In this document: piece by piece, positions 8,201 through 17,400 of the stretch
How the letters are laid out: the number at the start of each line of letters is the position of its first letter
How positions within the stretch are numbered: position 1 is the first letter of the stretch
From: UBA6901 sp964355495
GTDB taxonomy: Bacteria; Pseudomonadota; Gammaproteobacteria; Acidiferrobacterales; UBA6901
Reading direction: 5' to 3'
Assembly (NCBI GenBank): GCA_964355495.1
Contig: CAYHES010000014.1
Coordinates: 1-26,192, forward strand
DNA length: 26,192 bases
Made by a program: the position numbers and the translations under genes
The notes under the pieces: generated by a model
Told to the model about the DNA's origin: nothing
Databases searched by the model: none
The model's input: only the letters and a program-made list of their open reading frames with translations

Positions 8201-8336
8201 CGCCGTCGATGCGCTCTTCCTTGATTTCGATGCGCACATCGCGCAGATCGGCCAGGGTATCGCGCTCGCTGCTCAGTGCGCAGGACGCGAGCCAGGCGGG
8301 CAGGAGCAGTGCCACAACAACGCGCAGGCAGGTCAT
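5295..8336 (-). CDS. large TPR-repeat lipoprotein
   Basis: A 1013-aa protein with a lipoprotein signal (lipobox LASC, Cys19), a low-complexity Lys/Pro/Ala linker at about residues 95-170, then TPR-like helical repeats over most of the remaining length (for example NTNAQEAIELYKKLLAKYP and YNMSRAHEELGRVEEAMAVM). It should be anchored in the outer membrane facing the periplasm as a large scaffold. Long TPR proteins of this kind (GltD-like) connect the motor to the outer membrane in the Agl-Glt machinery; the comparison is by architecture only. The start ATG at 8336 overlaps the stop of the preceding TPR/coiled-coil gene (ATGA), which indicates coupled translation and probably a 1:1 partnership. 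No frameshift or truncation is visible. Confidence 0.87.
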   Translation of the reverse strand: MTCLRVVVALLLPAWLASCALSSERDTLADLRDVRIEIKEERIDGGIEKAIQSYRRFLEETPESRLTPEAIRRLADLKIQKEYGAAEGAVKPESPSTKKLDKPKGFDAAASQPRAKPGRPEKPAGRGKSESDSAFEKRATTGQKIPSAAGKAPVAAPDGSASDLQNTNAQEAIELYKKLLAKYPHYDRNDQVLYNMSRAHEELGRVEEAMAVMTRIVKEYPRSKYLDEVQFRRGEYFFTRKKYIDAEEAYQFIVDLGPVSTYYEIALYKLGWSLYKQELYDEALARFAGVLDYRVTTGYDFDKGGSDIERKRVDDTFRVISLAFSGTGGPNTVVDFFSKHGKRPYEVNIYSNLGDHYLEKRRYADAAASYQTFVKRNPFHKIAPDFDMRVIEIYKKSAFPKLVIDASKAFATRYGLKSEYWKHFDIKAHPQVIGHLKQNLRELANYYHSLYQNKEFAKTRDENFRDAQLWYRQFLESFPRDPESPAINYQLAELLLEHKAFDAAAAEYERTAYTYAAHDKAPAAGYAAVYAHRESAKIAAPAGRDRIRREVIRSSLKFVDTFPKHDKATIVLGAAADDLYEMKDYAPALTVAQRLLTQYPAAEAALRRSAWIVVAHASFDLQKYPDAEAGYNQVLQLTARDDKTTEAITDNLAASIYKQGEQAAKLEDYKAAARHFLRIAQAAPNSKIRPTAEYDAASALIKLKDWDKAVEVLQAFRKNHPAHELQPEVTKKIAYAYREAGKLAVAAAEYERIEKESKDDEVRRGALLVAADLYEQTQDSNRALDVYRRYVAAFPKPLELALESRHKIAGIYKTRHDSKAYFGELQQIMDMDARAGRDRSDRTRFLGANAALGLTEPLYEQLTAIKLVKPFDKNLVKKKAAMKAATDGFGKLVKYEVGDVTAAATYYLAEIYYHFSRALTESERPDKLSAAELEQYELAIEEQAFPFEEKAIATHQKNIELLSVGVGSLWIERSLDKLAKLVPARYAKPEERTGYISSIGPFRPDYITRRARP

Positions 8337-10270
8337 TTCGCCCCGGCTTCCTGGGCCTTGACCGCCCGGTCGTAGCTGTCCGCCATGGCGAAGCGCGCCT
8401 TGACCTGGTATTCCTCGAGTCGCGTGATGCGCTGCTCCAGTTCATGCAGCGCCATCTGCTCGAGCAGGTGGCCTTGGCGTGCCATCAGCGTCCGGGATTT
8501 CTCGCGGGCCTCGAGAATGCGGGCGCGCAGGCGGCTGAGGGTGGCGGCGTATCCTTCATAGCTCTGCGACGCGGCCTGGCGGGTGTGGACGAACGAACCG
8601 TATTGCTGCTTCAGCGCCGCGATCACCGCGTTCAGCGCTTGCAGGTGTTTGTAGGCGTCGGTCAGGCGCTGGTCGTATCCGGTGTGGATGCGAAACGCCA
8701 GCACGCCGCGCAGGCGCTGCAGGCGCTCCTGGATGGCCGGGTCGATTTTGCCGCCGCGGTTTGTGGCGCGCTTCTCGATGGCATCGAGCTGGCTGCGCAT
8801 CACCCGCTCCTCGGCGCTGGCCAGGAAATCCGGCCGCGGCGCCACCAGCATCGCCTTGATGCGCTTGTCCAGCCGGTCGCGCTGTTCGAGGCGCAACCGC
8901 ATCTGCGAATCGAGCCTCCGGAACTGCCGGTCGATGTCAGGCAGCAGCGGCTGATAATAGGCGCGGCGCCGGGTGATGATTTCCTCCCAGGCATCGATAT
9001 TCGCCTCCCACGAGTCGAGCTTCTTGCGCAACGCTTCCAGGTCGAGATAGTTCTTCAGCGATTCCTGGAAATCGTGCGATGCCATCAGCTCCATCAGGTA
9101 ATAGGTCTCGGGGCTGTCCGGCAGCGAGCGTAGTTTGATCACCCAGTCCTGGTCCTGTTTCAATTCTTCACGGACCAGCGCCTCCAGAAATTTTCCTTCG
9201 CGAATGCTCTTGGCCGAAGCGCTCAGCTTGTCGATTTCCTGGCCGAAGGCCTCGAGGGCGCGGCCGTAGCCGAGCGCGGCCTTGCCGTGAATATTGAGCT
9301 TCCCGTAGGCATGTGGCACGGCCAGCAATGCCTCCTGCACGGCCTTGTCGGTGACATTGCGCTTGGCCAGAATCGACCACGGCACCAGCGCGCGTTCGTA
9401 GCGTTCCAGCGCGGCGTCCGCCCAGCCCGAGGCCAGCAGCGACTGCGCCGAGAACGGCCCCTTGAGGCGCACGCGATCAAGATGCTGCTTGGCCAGCTCC
9501 GGCTGTTTGGCTTCCAGCAGCCGGCTGCCGAGCACCAGGTTGGCCTTGTCCTTGATGGCCAGCGCCGCCGCATCGGCGCCACCAGTCTGGCCGGCGCGGG
9601 CCAGACTGAGCAGCCCGTCCTGCTCCTGCCCGCCGCGCAACTCGGCGATGCCGAGGTTGAAACTGGCAAAGCCCTCGAAGCCCTTGGTGCCCTGGAGATC
9701 CCTGAATATCCGCGCGGCATCGCTGAAGCGGCCGACCTCCAGGTACACATTGCCGCGCAGGAAGCTCAGGTCGTCACGGATCGCCTCGGGCACTTTGCCG
9801 TGGATGCGCTCCAGCGCGGTCAGGGCGTCGCGCGGCTGGTCTTTCTGGAAGTGGATGCGCGCCAGGCGGTAGGCGGCTTCATTGCGCACTGCTGGCTGAA
9901 CGTTGCCTTCCAGCACTGCCTTCATGGCTCGCCCGGCGCGCCGATGCATCCGGTAGTTCAGCTCGAAGTCGCCGACCGAGAACTCGGCCTGGTTGACATG
10001 ATAGTGCAGGGTATCGAGTCCGGGTTCGTCGAGGCCGTAGTACTGGCCCAGTTCGGTGTCCAGCCGGGCAATGGCATCGAAGTAGTCGCCCTGGTAGGCC
10101 TGGTACAGGCCTTCGCCGAAGTACAGGTCGCGCAGCGCGGCGCGCACCGGCGGTTTGGCGGCAAGGCACGTTGATGCTGCCAGCAGTCCACACAGCAACA
10201 GGGAGAGACCGCCCGGCCAAGACGCATGGCCGCGATTTGTGCCATGGAACCGGGCGGTCTCTTCCCTCAT
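8333..10270 (-). CDS. exported TPR and coiled-coil protein whose signal-peptide start is interrupted by repeats
   Basis: The N-terminal half has TPR-like helices (YFGEGLYQAYQGDYFDAIARL; YRLARIHFQKDQPRDALTAL); the C-terminal half, from about residue 370, is rich in charged helices and probably coiled coil. The hydrophobic export core (LSLLLCGLLAAS, then TCLAA) is intact, but the sequence before it is a 138-bp repeat. The ATG at 10270 given here is merely the first one inside the repeat. The likely original start is the ATG at 10592, six bases after the stop of the upstream gene. Removing the two repeat units joins MLRL directly to SLLLCGLL, giving a normal signal peptide and a 627-aa protein. 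If the N gap is zero or a multiple of 138 bp, the frame from 10592 is open throughout (719 aa at zero). The stop overlaps the next gene by ATGA. The product is probably a periplasmic scaffold; current expression is uncertain. Confidence 0.75.
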   Translation of the reverse strand: MREETARFHGTNRGHASWPGGLSLLLCGLLAASTCLAAKPPVRAALRDLYFGEGLYQAYQGDYFDAIARLDTELGQYYGLDEPGLDTLHYHVNQAEFSVGDFELNYRMHRRAGRAMKAVLEGNVQPAVRNEAAYRLARIHFQKDQPRDALTALERIHGKVPEAIRDDLSFLRGNVYLEVGRFSDAARIFRDLQGTKGFEGFASFNLGIAELRGGQEQDGLLSLARAGQTGGADAAALAIKDKANLVLGSRLLEAKQPELAKQHLDRVRLKGPFSAQSLLASGWADAALERYERALVPWSILAKRNVTDKAVQEALLAVPHAYGKLNIHGKAALGYGRALEAFGQEIDKLSASAKSIREGKFLEALVREELKQDQDWVIKLRSLPDSPETYYLMELMASHDFQESLKNYLDLEALRKKLDSWEANIDAWEEIITRRRAYYQPLLPDIDRQFRRLDSQMRLRLEQRDRLDKRIKAMLVAPRPDFLASAEERVMRSQLDAIEKRATNRGGKIDPAIQERLQRLRGVLAFRIHTGYDQRLTDAYKHLQALNAVIAALKQQYGSFVHTRQAASQSYEGYAATLSRLRARILEAREKSRTLMARQGHLLEQMALHELEQRITRLEEYQVKARFAMADSYDRAVKAQEAGAK

Positions 10271-10344
10271 CCGGCCCTTCGGGCCACCTTCTCCCGAAGG
10301 GAGAAGGAGAGGAGGTATCGGCCTTCGGCCGAGGTTCCGGGGTA
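10207..10344. repeat. 138-bp palindrome-rich tandem repeat, unit 1
   Basis: The unit opens with GACCGCCCGG, which is matched by its inverse CCGGGCGGTC 33 bases further on. It then contains three hairpins: GGCCCTTCGGGCC (10273-10285), CCTTCTCCC-GAA-GGGAGAAGG (10287-10307) and CGGCCTTCGGCCG (10319-10331). 138 bp equals 46 codons, with no stop in the frame of the minus-strand TPR gene. The flanking GAC (10207-10209 and 10583-10585) could be part of a short target duplication. Confidence 0.85.
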
Positions 10345-10582
10345 GACCGCCCGGCCAAGACGCATGGCCACGATTTGTGCCCTGGAACCGGGCGGTCTCT
10401 TCCCTCATCCGGCCCTTCGGGCCACCTTCTCCCGAAGNNNNNNNNNNNNNNNNNNNNNNNNNNNNNNNNNNNNNNNNNNNNNNNNNNNNNNNNNNNNNNN
10501 NNNNNNNNNNNNNNNNNNNNNNNNNNNNNNNNNNNNNGGAGAAGGAGAGGAGGTATCGGCCTTCGGCCGAGGTTCCGGGGTA
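10345..10582. repeat. 138-bp palindrome-rich tandem repeat, unit 2, broken by the assembly gap
   Basis: 93 bases of the unit lie before the N run and 45 after it, and 93+45 is exactly 138. The last base before the gap and the first after it are consecutive in unit 1. The two visible parts differ from unit 1 at only a few positions. The true number of units cannot be read because the gap may hide more. Confidence 0.8.
10438..10537. other. 100-N assembly gap
   Basis: Exactly 100 N, the usual placeholder for a gap of unknown size. It falls next to the loop of the CCTTCTCCC/GGGAGAAGG hairpin inside a tandem repeat. Taken literally, 100 bases would shift the reading frame of the TPR gene; a length of zero or of whole repeat units would not. 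Confidence 0.95.
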
Positions 10583-10595
10583 GACGAAGCATGGA

Positions 10596-11126
10596 CTACC
10601 AGTCTTTGAGGGAGATGCCCTGGTTCGCCGAGCCGGGCGCCGCCAGGGTGACGCCGACCAGCTTGGGCGCCACGTCCTTGGTGACCTTGAAACTGGCGCT
10701 GTGGCGATAGTCGGCGCCGCCCGCCGATTTGCCGATGACGCTGACCTGCAGGTTGTGTTCGCCGTTGCGGACGTTGCCGGTATAGATGCGCTGCACGCCG
10801 CCGCGCTGCAGGGCCTCAAGTTCCTTGAGGGCGTACAGATAGTGGGCAACGGCCTTGCCGTCGATCTGGATCTCGACGGCATCCAGCCGGAATTTGGCGC
10901 CGGGCGCGAACGACACAAATACCGCCAGCTGCGAATTGGACGGGTAGAGCAGCTTCTCTTCCAGCCGGTTGAGGTCGGCGGCGATGCCGAGGGCATCCGA
11001 CTTGATCTCCTGAACCTGTTCGTCCAGGCCCTTGATCTGTTCGCGGGAGACTTCCGCGGCCCAGGCCGGGGCGCTGAGTGTCCAGAGCAAAACAGGTATG
11101 CCGGTGGAAATAAAAAATCTGAACAC
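10596..11126 (-). CDS. exported protein with coiled coil and probable beta-sandwich domain, first gene of the motor operon
   Basis: A 176-aa protein with a signal peptide (hydrophobic stretch FFISTGIPVLLWTLSAPAWA), a helical segment predicted to be coiled coil (about 30-60, LDEQVQEIKSDALGIAADLN), and a C-terminal part of alternating beta-type residues (FRLDAVEIQIDGKAVAHYL; RIYTGNVRNGEHNLQVSVIG), suggesting an Ig-like fold. The GTG at 11126 is preferred over the ATG at 11201 because AGGAGT lies just upstream and the signal peptide follows. Proteins of this look sit next to TPR and ExbBD genes in other gammaproteobacteria and are sometimes labelled AraC regulators, as far as I recall; no DNA-binding motif is visible here and the signal peptide argues against it. 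The role is probably periplasmic within the complex. Confidence 0.8.
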   Translation of the reverse strand: MFRFFISTGIPVLLWTLSAPAWAAEVSREQIKGLDEQVQEIKSDALGIAADLNRLEEKLLYPSNSQLAVFVSFAPGAKFRLDAVEIQIDGKAVAHYLYALKELEALQRGGVQRIYTGNVRNGEHNLQVSVIGKSAGGADYRHSASFKVTKDVAPKLVGVTLAAPGSANQGISLKDW

Positions 11127-11186
11127 GCTACGACTCCTGTGGGTGGGCGGGCACCGCGCGACGGCGAATGATGAATGCATCATTTG

Positions 11187-11214
11187 AGCGTATCGAACCA
11201 CGGCGGCCTGTCAA
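11187..11214 (-). promoter_or_regulatory. candidate sigma-70 promoter of the motor operon
   Basis: On the minus strand, a perfect TTGACA (11214-11209) is followed after 16 bases by TACGCT (11192-11187), a weak -10. The expected start lies about 55 bases before the GTG at 11126. Confidence 0.45.
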
Positions 11215-11260
11215 CGACTCTGACCACTGATCGGGACGGTTGGCAGCCGTATCGTGATGC

Positions 11261-11286
11261 AATCGACAGGCTGTATTAATCGACAG
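11261..11286. promoter_or_regulatory. pair of 9-bp direct repeats in the divergent promoter region
   Basis: AATCGACAG occurs at 11261-11269 and 11278-11286, 17 bases apart start to start, between the two divergent promoters. It could be a regulator-binding site; no protein can be assigned. The rest of 11127-11426 contains no gene. Confidence 0.35.
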
Positions 11287-11346
11287 ACCAGTGGCGACTA
11301 ATCGCTCAGTGTCGTCAAAGAACCGCTGATTGGTCATGGTGTTACG

Positions 11347-11377
11347 TTAAATGCCGGGCTACGGACAACTATAGTTG
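11347..11377 (+). promoter_or_regulatory. candidate promoter of the DUF11/OmpA genes with overlapping palindrome
   Basis: TATAGT (11370-11375), five of six matches to the -10 consensus, lies 17 bases after TTAAAT, a poor -35. The perfect 12-bp palindrome CAACTATAGTTG (11366-11377) covers the -10 and could be an operator. The expected start is about 45 bases before the ATG at 11427. Confidence 0.4.
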
Positions 11378-11426
11378 GTGTGTTGCCCAGTATTCAGCCC
11401 GAAATCAAAAAATCTTGATTCAGCAT

Positions 11427-14400
11427 ATGTTCACAGGCGCGCCCCGGGCAGCCAGACTTCTGTTTGCCGGCATCGCCCTGCTCGGCGTGTTGCTGCCGCT
11501 CGACGCCGCGCTGGCGCTACCGTGCGACATCAAGCCCAGCGCCGCGCCGTTCATCGAGCATGACCTGACCGCCAGCGTCAGCACCAGCAACAGTTGGTGC
11601 GAGTTGTGCGGCTACGGCTACGTCACCATCGTCGTCGCCAATCCCTATACCGGAGCGACCATGACCGGCCTGACGGTCACCGAGAACCTGGGCAGTTCCG
11701 GGTTGACCTACGAGTCGGCCGCGCCGAATCCAATCCGCTACAGCGTCAACGGCGGTCCGTTGCAAATCGGCACCGCCCCCGCCATCGGCGGCCCCAACGG
11801 CTCGCTGCTGACCTGGACCGCGGCCGAGATTCCGGCGCTCGGCAGCCTGGCCTCCAGCCCGGGCATCGGAAACGACGGCGACACCGTCACCATCGTGGTT
11901 GCCGTGACGCGCGCCGGCGGGCTGAGCCAGGAGGGGCTGATCAGCGCCAACCGCGGCATCCAGGCGAGTGTCACATTCAACACCGATTCGGCCTGCACCG
12001 ATTCCCCGCAGAGCACGGCGCTGGATACCTTGCCGCTGCGCGAGCCGATCCCGCAGGTGTTGAAGCGCGGACGCAACGTCGATGCCGCGCAAGGATCGGG
12101 CAGTTACTCGACCACCGTCTACGGCAACATCCACGACGACGTGATCTGGCGCATCGAGGTGCGCAACAGCGGCCTGGCCGCCATGCAGGATCTGAAGTTC
12201 AACGATCTCATGACGAATGGAAATTTCACGATCAGCTACGCCTGTCCCACCGAGGCCGCCGCCACCAGCGTAGCGAACAACGACGGCGTGGACCCGGGCG
12301 GCACGGGTTGTGTCGCCGCCACCAACACCATCAACAACTTTCTGGTTGACGATCCGTTCGGCAATCCCGGCAACGACGAACCGGGCGCCTATGTCGACGT
12401 GCCGGCCAACAACGGCAGCGCCTACGTCTACCTGGTCGGCAAGATCACCACCTCCTGCAATGCCAACACCACCAACACCGTGTCCGGCGTGGAATGGGGC
12501 TGCGAGGTCGATGCCCCGGACGGCGGCATCACCCAGACCTCGACCGGCGCCGGCGCCGGCACGGCCACGACCACGCTGAGTTCGCTGGCCGCGACCGGTG
12601 GCCTGACCGTCGCGCAATCCGTGACCGGCACCAACACCGGCCAGCCGGTGGGCAGCAAGGGCAGGGTGCGGATTACCATTACCAACAACACCGGCGGTAC
12701 CGTCAAGAACATCAAGCTGCGCGACGTGCTGCCGGTGGACTACGTGGTCGATCCGACCTTCACGCCGACGGTGAGCATGGATGCCGCCTACGGCGACTAT
12801 GCGGGCATGACCGATCGCATCACCTGGACCAACCCGGTGGCCGGCACTTTCCCGCTCGTCACCGTTGACCCGGCACTGCCCCTGGCGAACACCGCGCCGG
12901 AGTTCACTCTGTACAGCAGCACCGTTCACCCACTCTACGCGGACCAGCTCAACCTGATGCGGCATGGCGACGTGCTGACCGTGACCTTCCGCATCGTCCT
13001 GATCCGGCCGCAGAGCTACGACCGGGTGGCGAATCTGGACGTGCGCGAAGAGGCGCCGAACAGCGACCCGGCCGGCACCGATCCGGCCCCTGTCACGTCA
13101 GTGACCAATCAGGTCTACACCGATTTCGAGGAGTTCTGCAGCCCGGGCGTCATCCAGCACCCGAGTACCAACCCGCGGTCGGGCGCCTTCGCGGCCAATC
13201 CGGAAGACCTGGACATCGACATCGTCGGCGGCGAGCTGATTTTCATTCTGACCAACGATCCGGCCCAGCGTCTGCCGCTGACGGTGTCGCTGGCCAACCG
13301 CGGCGGGCATGACGCGCGCGATTTCAGCGTCTATGTCAGCTTCGGCCAGTCCATGTCGGTGGTCACGGTGCCGGGCGGATGCGCCGTGACCAGTAATCCG
13401 CCGCCGCTGCCGCCTTGGCGCCTGCCGGTGCCGATCCCGGCCACGGCCTCGGTGTATCGCTGCGCGCAGGACGTGGTCGCCCCCGGCGCCACCGTGCTTT
13501 ACGCCTTCGAGGTGATCAAGAACACCGCCGTCGGTGTGGATGACGACCTGTCCTTCCGCGCCGATGTCATCGGCGAGATCACCCTGAGCAATGGCACGCC
13601 ATTGTGGTTCCCGACGCCGGTGGCGCGCGCCGACGGGATCACCGACCGCGCCAACAACTATTCGCTGGACGGCATCCGCGCGCGCGTCATCGGCTTCAAC
13701 CTGCTCAAGAGCCAGCTCGGTTACTGCACGGAGAACAACACACCCTTGCCGGCCCTGCCGGATGTCCTGACGCAGATCGGCGAGCAGTGCAGCTTCCACA
13801 TCGACACCGGCGGCTGGTTCGGGTTCCAGACACCGGGCTTTACCTATATCGCGGTGCAGGACATCCAGGTGGTCGACCAACTGCCGGACGGACAGGGCTA
13901 TATCTCGTCCACCGATCCGCATCTCACGAGCTCGGCCGAGATTGTCGGCATCAGCCTGAACCCCGTAACACTGACGCCACTGGATGAGGGCTGGATCAAT
14001 TGGACATTCAACGACTACCCGGCCTATGCCCGCATCCTTGCAAAAGACAAATGGTTCCGGGTTGACATGACGTCGCGGCTGCTGAACGACCCGATCGACA
14101 CCGTGGCCGCGCCCAACCAGCACGCGGCCCTCAGCACCAATATCCTGGTCTCGACTTTCCAGGCCGTGTTTCGCAACGCCACCACCGGTCTGGATGAGGT
14201 GTACAACCTCGGCGTCACAACGGTCGGCTATCCGCGCGAGGCGGTGCGCCGCGTCAGCCTGACCGTCACCGAGCCGCGGATCCTGGTCAGCAAGGCGGTG
14301 TGCAACGAGGCGCTGTATGGCGCGGGCACGGCGTGCAGCAACTTCGTGCCGCTGGCCAATGATGGCGATGCGCGCAATTCCTACATCTATCGGGTCACGC

Positions 14401-17400
14401 TCACCAACGAGGCCAGCAGCAGCGGGGTGGCGCGTGCACCAGCCTACGATGTCACGGCCACCGACATCCTCGACGCCAGCGATCTGGCCTACGTGCTGCC
14501 GTTCGCGAGCGACGGCCTCGACAACGACGGCGACGGGCTGATCGATGCCGCCGACACCAACGGCGAGGGCACGATCAGCGACAACACCGTCAAGAACGCC
14601 ACGCCGGCGAGGCTCGGGTTTTCGTACACCCACAGCAACGCGCTGCTACGCATCAACGCCGGCCAGTCGGTGACTTTCTATTACCGCGTCAACTTCGACG
14701 ACGACGCCGCCCCGCGCCAGCAGTTCACCAACAGCGTGTCGGCGACCTACGACAGTCTCGAAGGTGCCTTCGGCAACCAGAGCGCGCCGCAGAAACCCAA
14801 CAGCGACAAGGGCGGCGCGCGCGTCTATGCCTCGGCAGCCGCCACCGCGACGGTGGAAGTCATCCCGGTGCTGACCCAGCCGAAGTCGATCACGCGCTTG
14901 TCGAGCACCACGATTTCCGGCGCCACCCCGCAGTCGGTGTCGATCGGCGAGGAAGTGGAATACCAGTTGGTCACGTCCTTGCCGGTGGCGCTGCTGCGCA
15001 ACTTCGTGATCCGCGACGAACTGCCGGCCGGCATCCGCTGCACCGAGGCGCCGGCCATCAATCTCGGTGCCGCGCCGTATTCGGCCGCCGGTTTTGTTCC
15101 GGGCGGCATTATCACGCCGACCTGCACCAACAACCTGGTGGAGTGGAACTTCGGCGATCAGCGCGTCACCCAGGGCACGATCAACAACCGCTATGACCTC
15201 GCAATCCGCTTCATCGCCCGGGTCGAGAACAGCGCCGGCAACAACAACGGCGGCGTGATCCGCAACGGCGGGGCCTCGACCAGTGTCACCGCGCGTTACG
15301 TCGACCAGAGCAGCAGCACGGTGACGCTGACCTTCGGCGAATTCGCGATCGCGGTGCGCGAGCCGACCATTGCCCTGACCAAGGCGTTTTCGGTTGCCAA
15401 CGCCGATGCCAGCGACGTGCTGACAGTAACCGTCACCGCCACCAATACCGGCAGCGCCACGGCTTATAACCTGCGGGTGCTCGACGATCTGGCGGCGGTC
15501 GCCAACCTCAGCTATCTCGGCAATGTCAGCGGCCTTGATCCGCCGGATGTCGTTGACACCACATTGGGCGCGAACCGGCCGATCTTTCGCTGGAATGCCG
15601 CGAATCCGAAGTTCGCCATCGCGCCGGGCGCGAGCATCAGTTTCACTTTCCAGGTGCGGGTCGGCACCGCGGTGCAGCCGCAGGAGATTCTCGACAACAC
15701 CATCCAGGCGAGCTGGACCTCGCTGCCCGGCCAAAGCACCGCCCTCAACAGCACCGGCCTGATCGGCGCCGACGGCAGCGACACCGGCCTGCGCAACGGC
15801 GCGCTGCCGAATGCCGGCCATCCGATCAACGACCATGAAACCACGGCGACCGCGTCCGCCACGGTGCCGGCGTTGACCACCACCAAGACCGATCTCGCGC
15901 CGGCCACGGTTCCCACCATCGGCGCGTACAAGAACTTCCAGATCGAAATTCGCCTGCCGGAGGGCGTCAGCAACAACGTGACGGTCAGCGACAATCTGGC
16001 GGCCAGTGGCATCAGCTACGTGCTGGCGAACAACGCCGCTTACGACATCACTTACAGCTTCGTCGGCATCGCGACCATCAACGCCCAGGCCCCGTCCGAG
16101 GCCGCGTTCGTGGCGTTCCCGGCCGACAACACCAGCGGCAGCGCGGTCTGGAATATCGGCACGGTGGTCACGACCTCGGAGAACGACAGCGCCACCAGCG
16201 CCATTAGCCCGGCGATTCGCATCAGCTACTACGCCCGCGTGAACAATGACCTGGTGACGGATGCCGGCGACACGCTGCAGAACACCATCGCCGTGGGTTA
16301 CACCCACGGCGAGACCGGCGCCCCGCAGACGATTACGGCCGCGGCGCCGATCGTGACCGTGGTCGAGCCGCGGCTGACGCTGGCCAAGACCCTGTCGAAC
16401 GTCACATCACCGGGCAATCCGCCGGTGGCCGGCGACATCATCGAATACCGCGTCACCGCCACCAACGCCGGCACCGCGACGGCCTTCGACGTGAATGTGG
16501 TCGATACGCTGCCGGCCGGGGTGGTGCTGAATTCCGGCTTCACGCCGACTGCCACCATCAACGGCGTGCCGGTCGCCGGGTTTGTCGCGACCCCGGCCGG
16601 CGCGCCGGCCGGCCCGCTGGTGTGGGGCCGGGGCAATGGCGACGGCAGTCTCGACGTTCCGACCGGTCAGACATTGATCCTGACCTATCGCACGAGCGTC
16701 CAGGTGATCGTCGATCCAGGCGGTCTGATCGAAAACGGCGTGCTGGCCGACTGGACCTCGCTCAACGATGTCAATGCGTACGAGCGTACCGGCGCCGGCT
16801 GTCCGGTTATCACCGCGCCGAACGACTACTGCGTCGGGCCGGTGACCGCCACCGTCATCGGCACCCGGCCGCTGCTGCGCTTCGAGAAGACCGTGTTCAA
16901 TGTGACCACCGGCCAGTCGCAGCCGGCCTCGCCCGCGCTGCTGTCCGCGACCCCGGGCGATGTACTGCGCTACACCCTGCGCGTGCAGAACATCAGCACT
17001 ACGCCGCTGGCGAACTTCGTGCTGACCGACGAGCTGGACCGGCTGAATGCCGCGGCGATGTTCGTGCCCGGCAGCCTGGCGTTGACCTCGGTGCCGGTCG
17101 GTGCCGACAGCAGCAATACCAGCGCCACCGGCGGCACCCGGGGCACCGGCCTGGTGGATGTGCGCAACCTGAGTGTCGCGGCCGCCGGTGGCGCCGATAC
17201 CGTGACGATTGTGTTTGAAGCGCGTCTGGCGCCGGTCATTGTCAACGCCACGGTGGTGCCGGACCAGACGCAGATGACCGTGGCCGGTGTGCTGCTGGCG
17301 AACAGCGACGACCCGATCCTGAACGGCGCGGAGAATCCGGCCATCCTCGGCGACGAGGATCCGACCTCGGTGCGCATTACCTCGGCGCCGGCATTCCGTG

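Noticed and set aside
10207..10582. CRISPR array
   Set aside because: Units are 138 bp, contiguous and without unique spacers, and no cas gene is near.
10596..11126. AraC-type transcription regulator
   Set aside because: The protein has a signal peptide and beta-rich C-terminus and no helix-turn-helix is visible.
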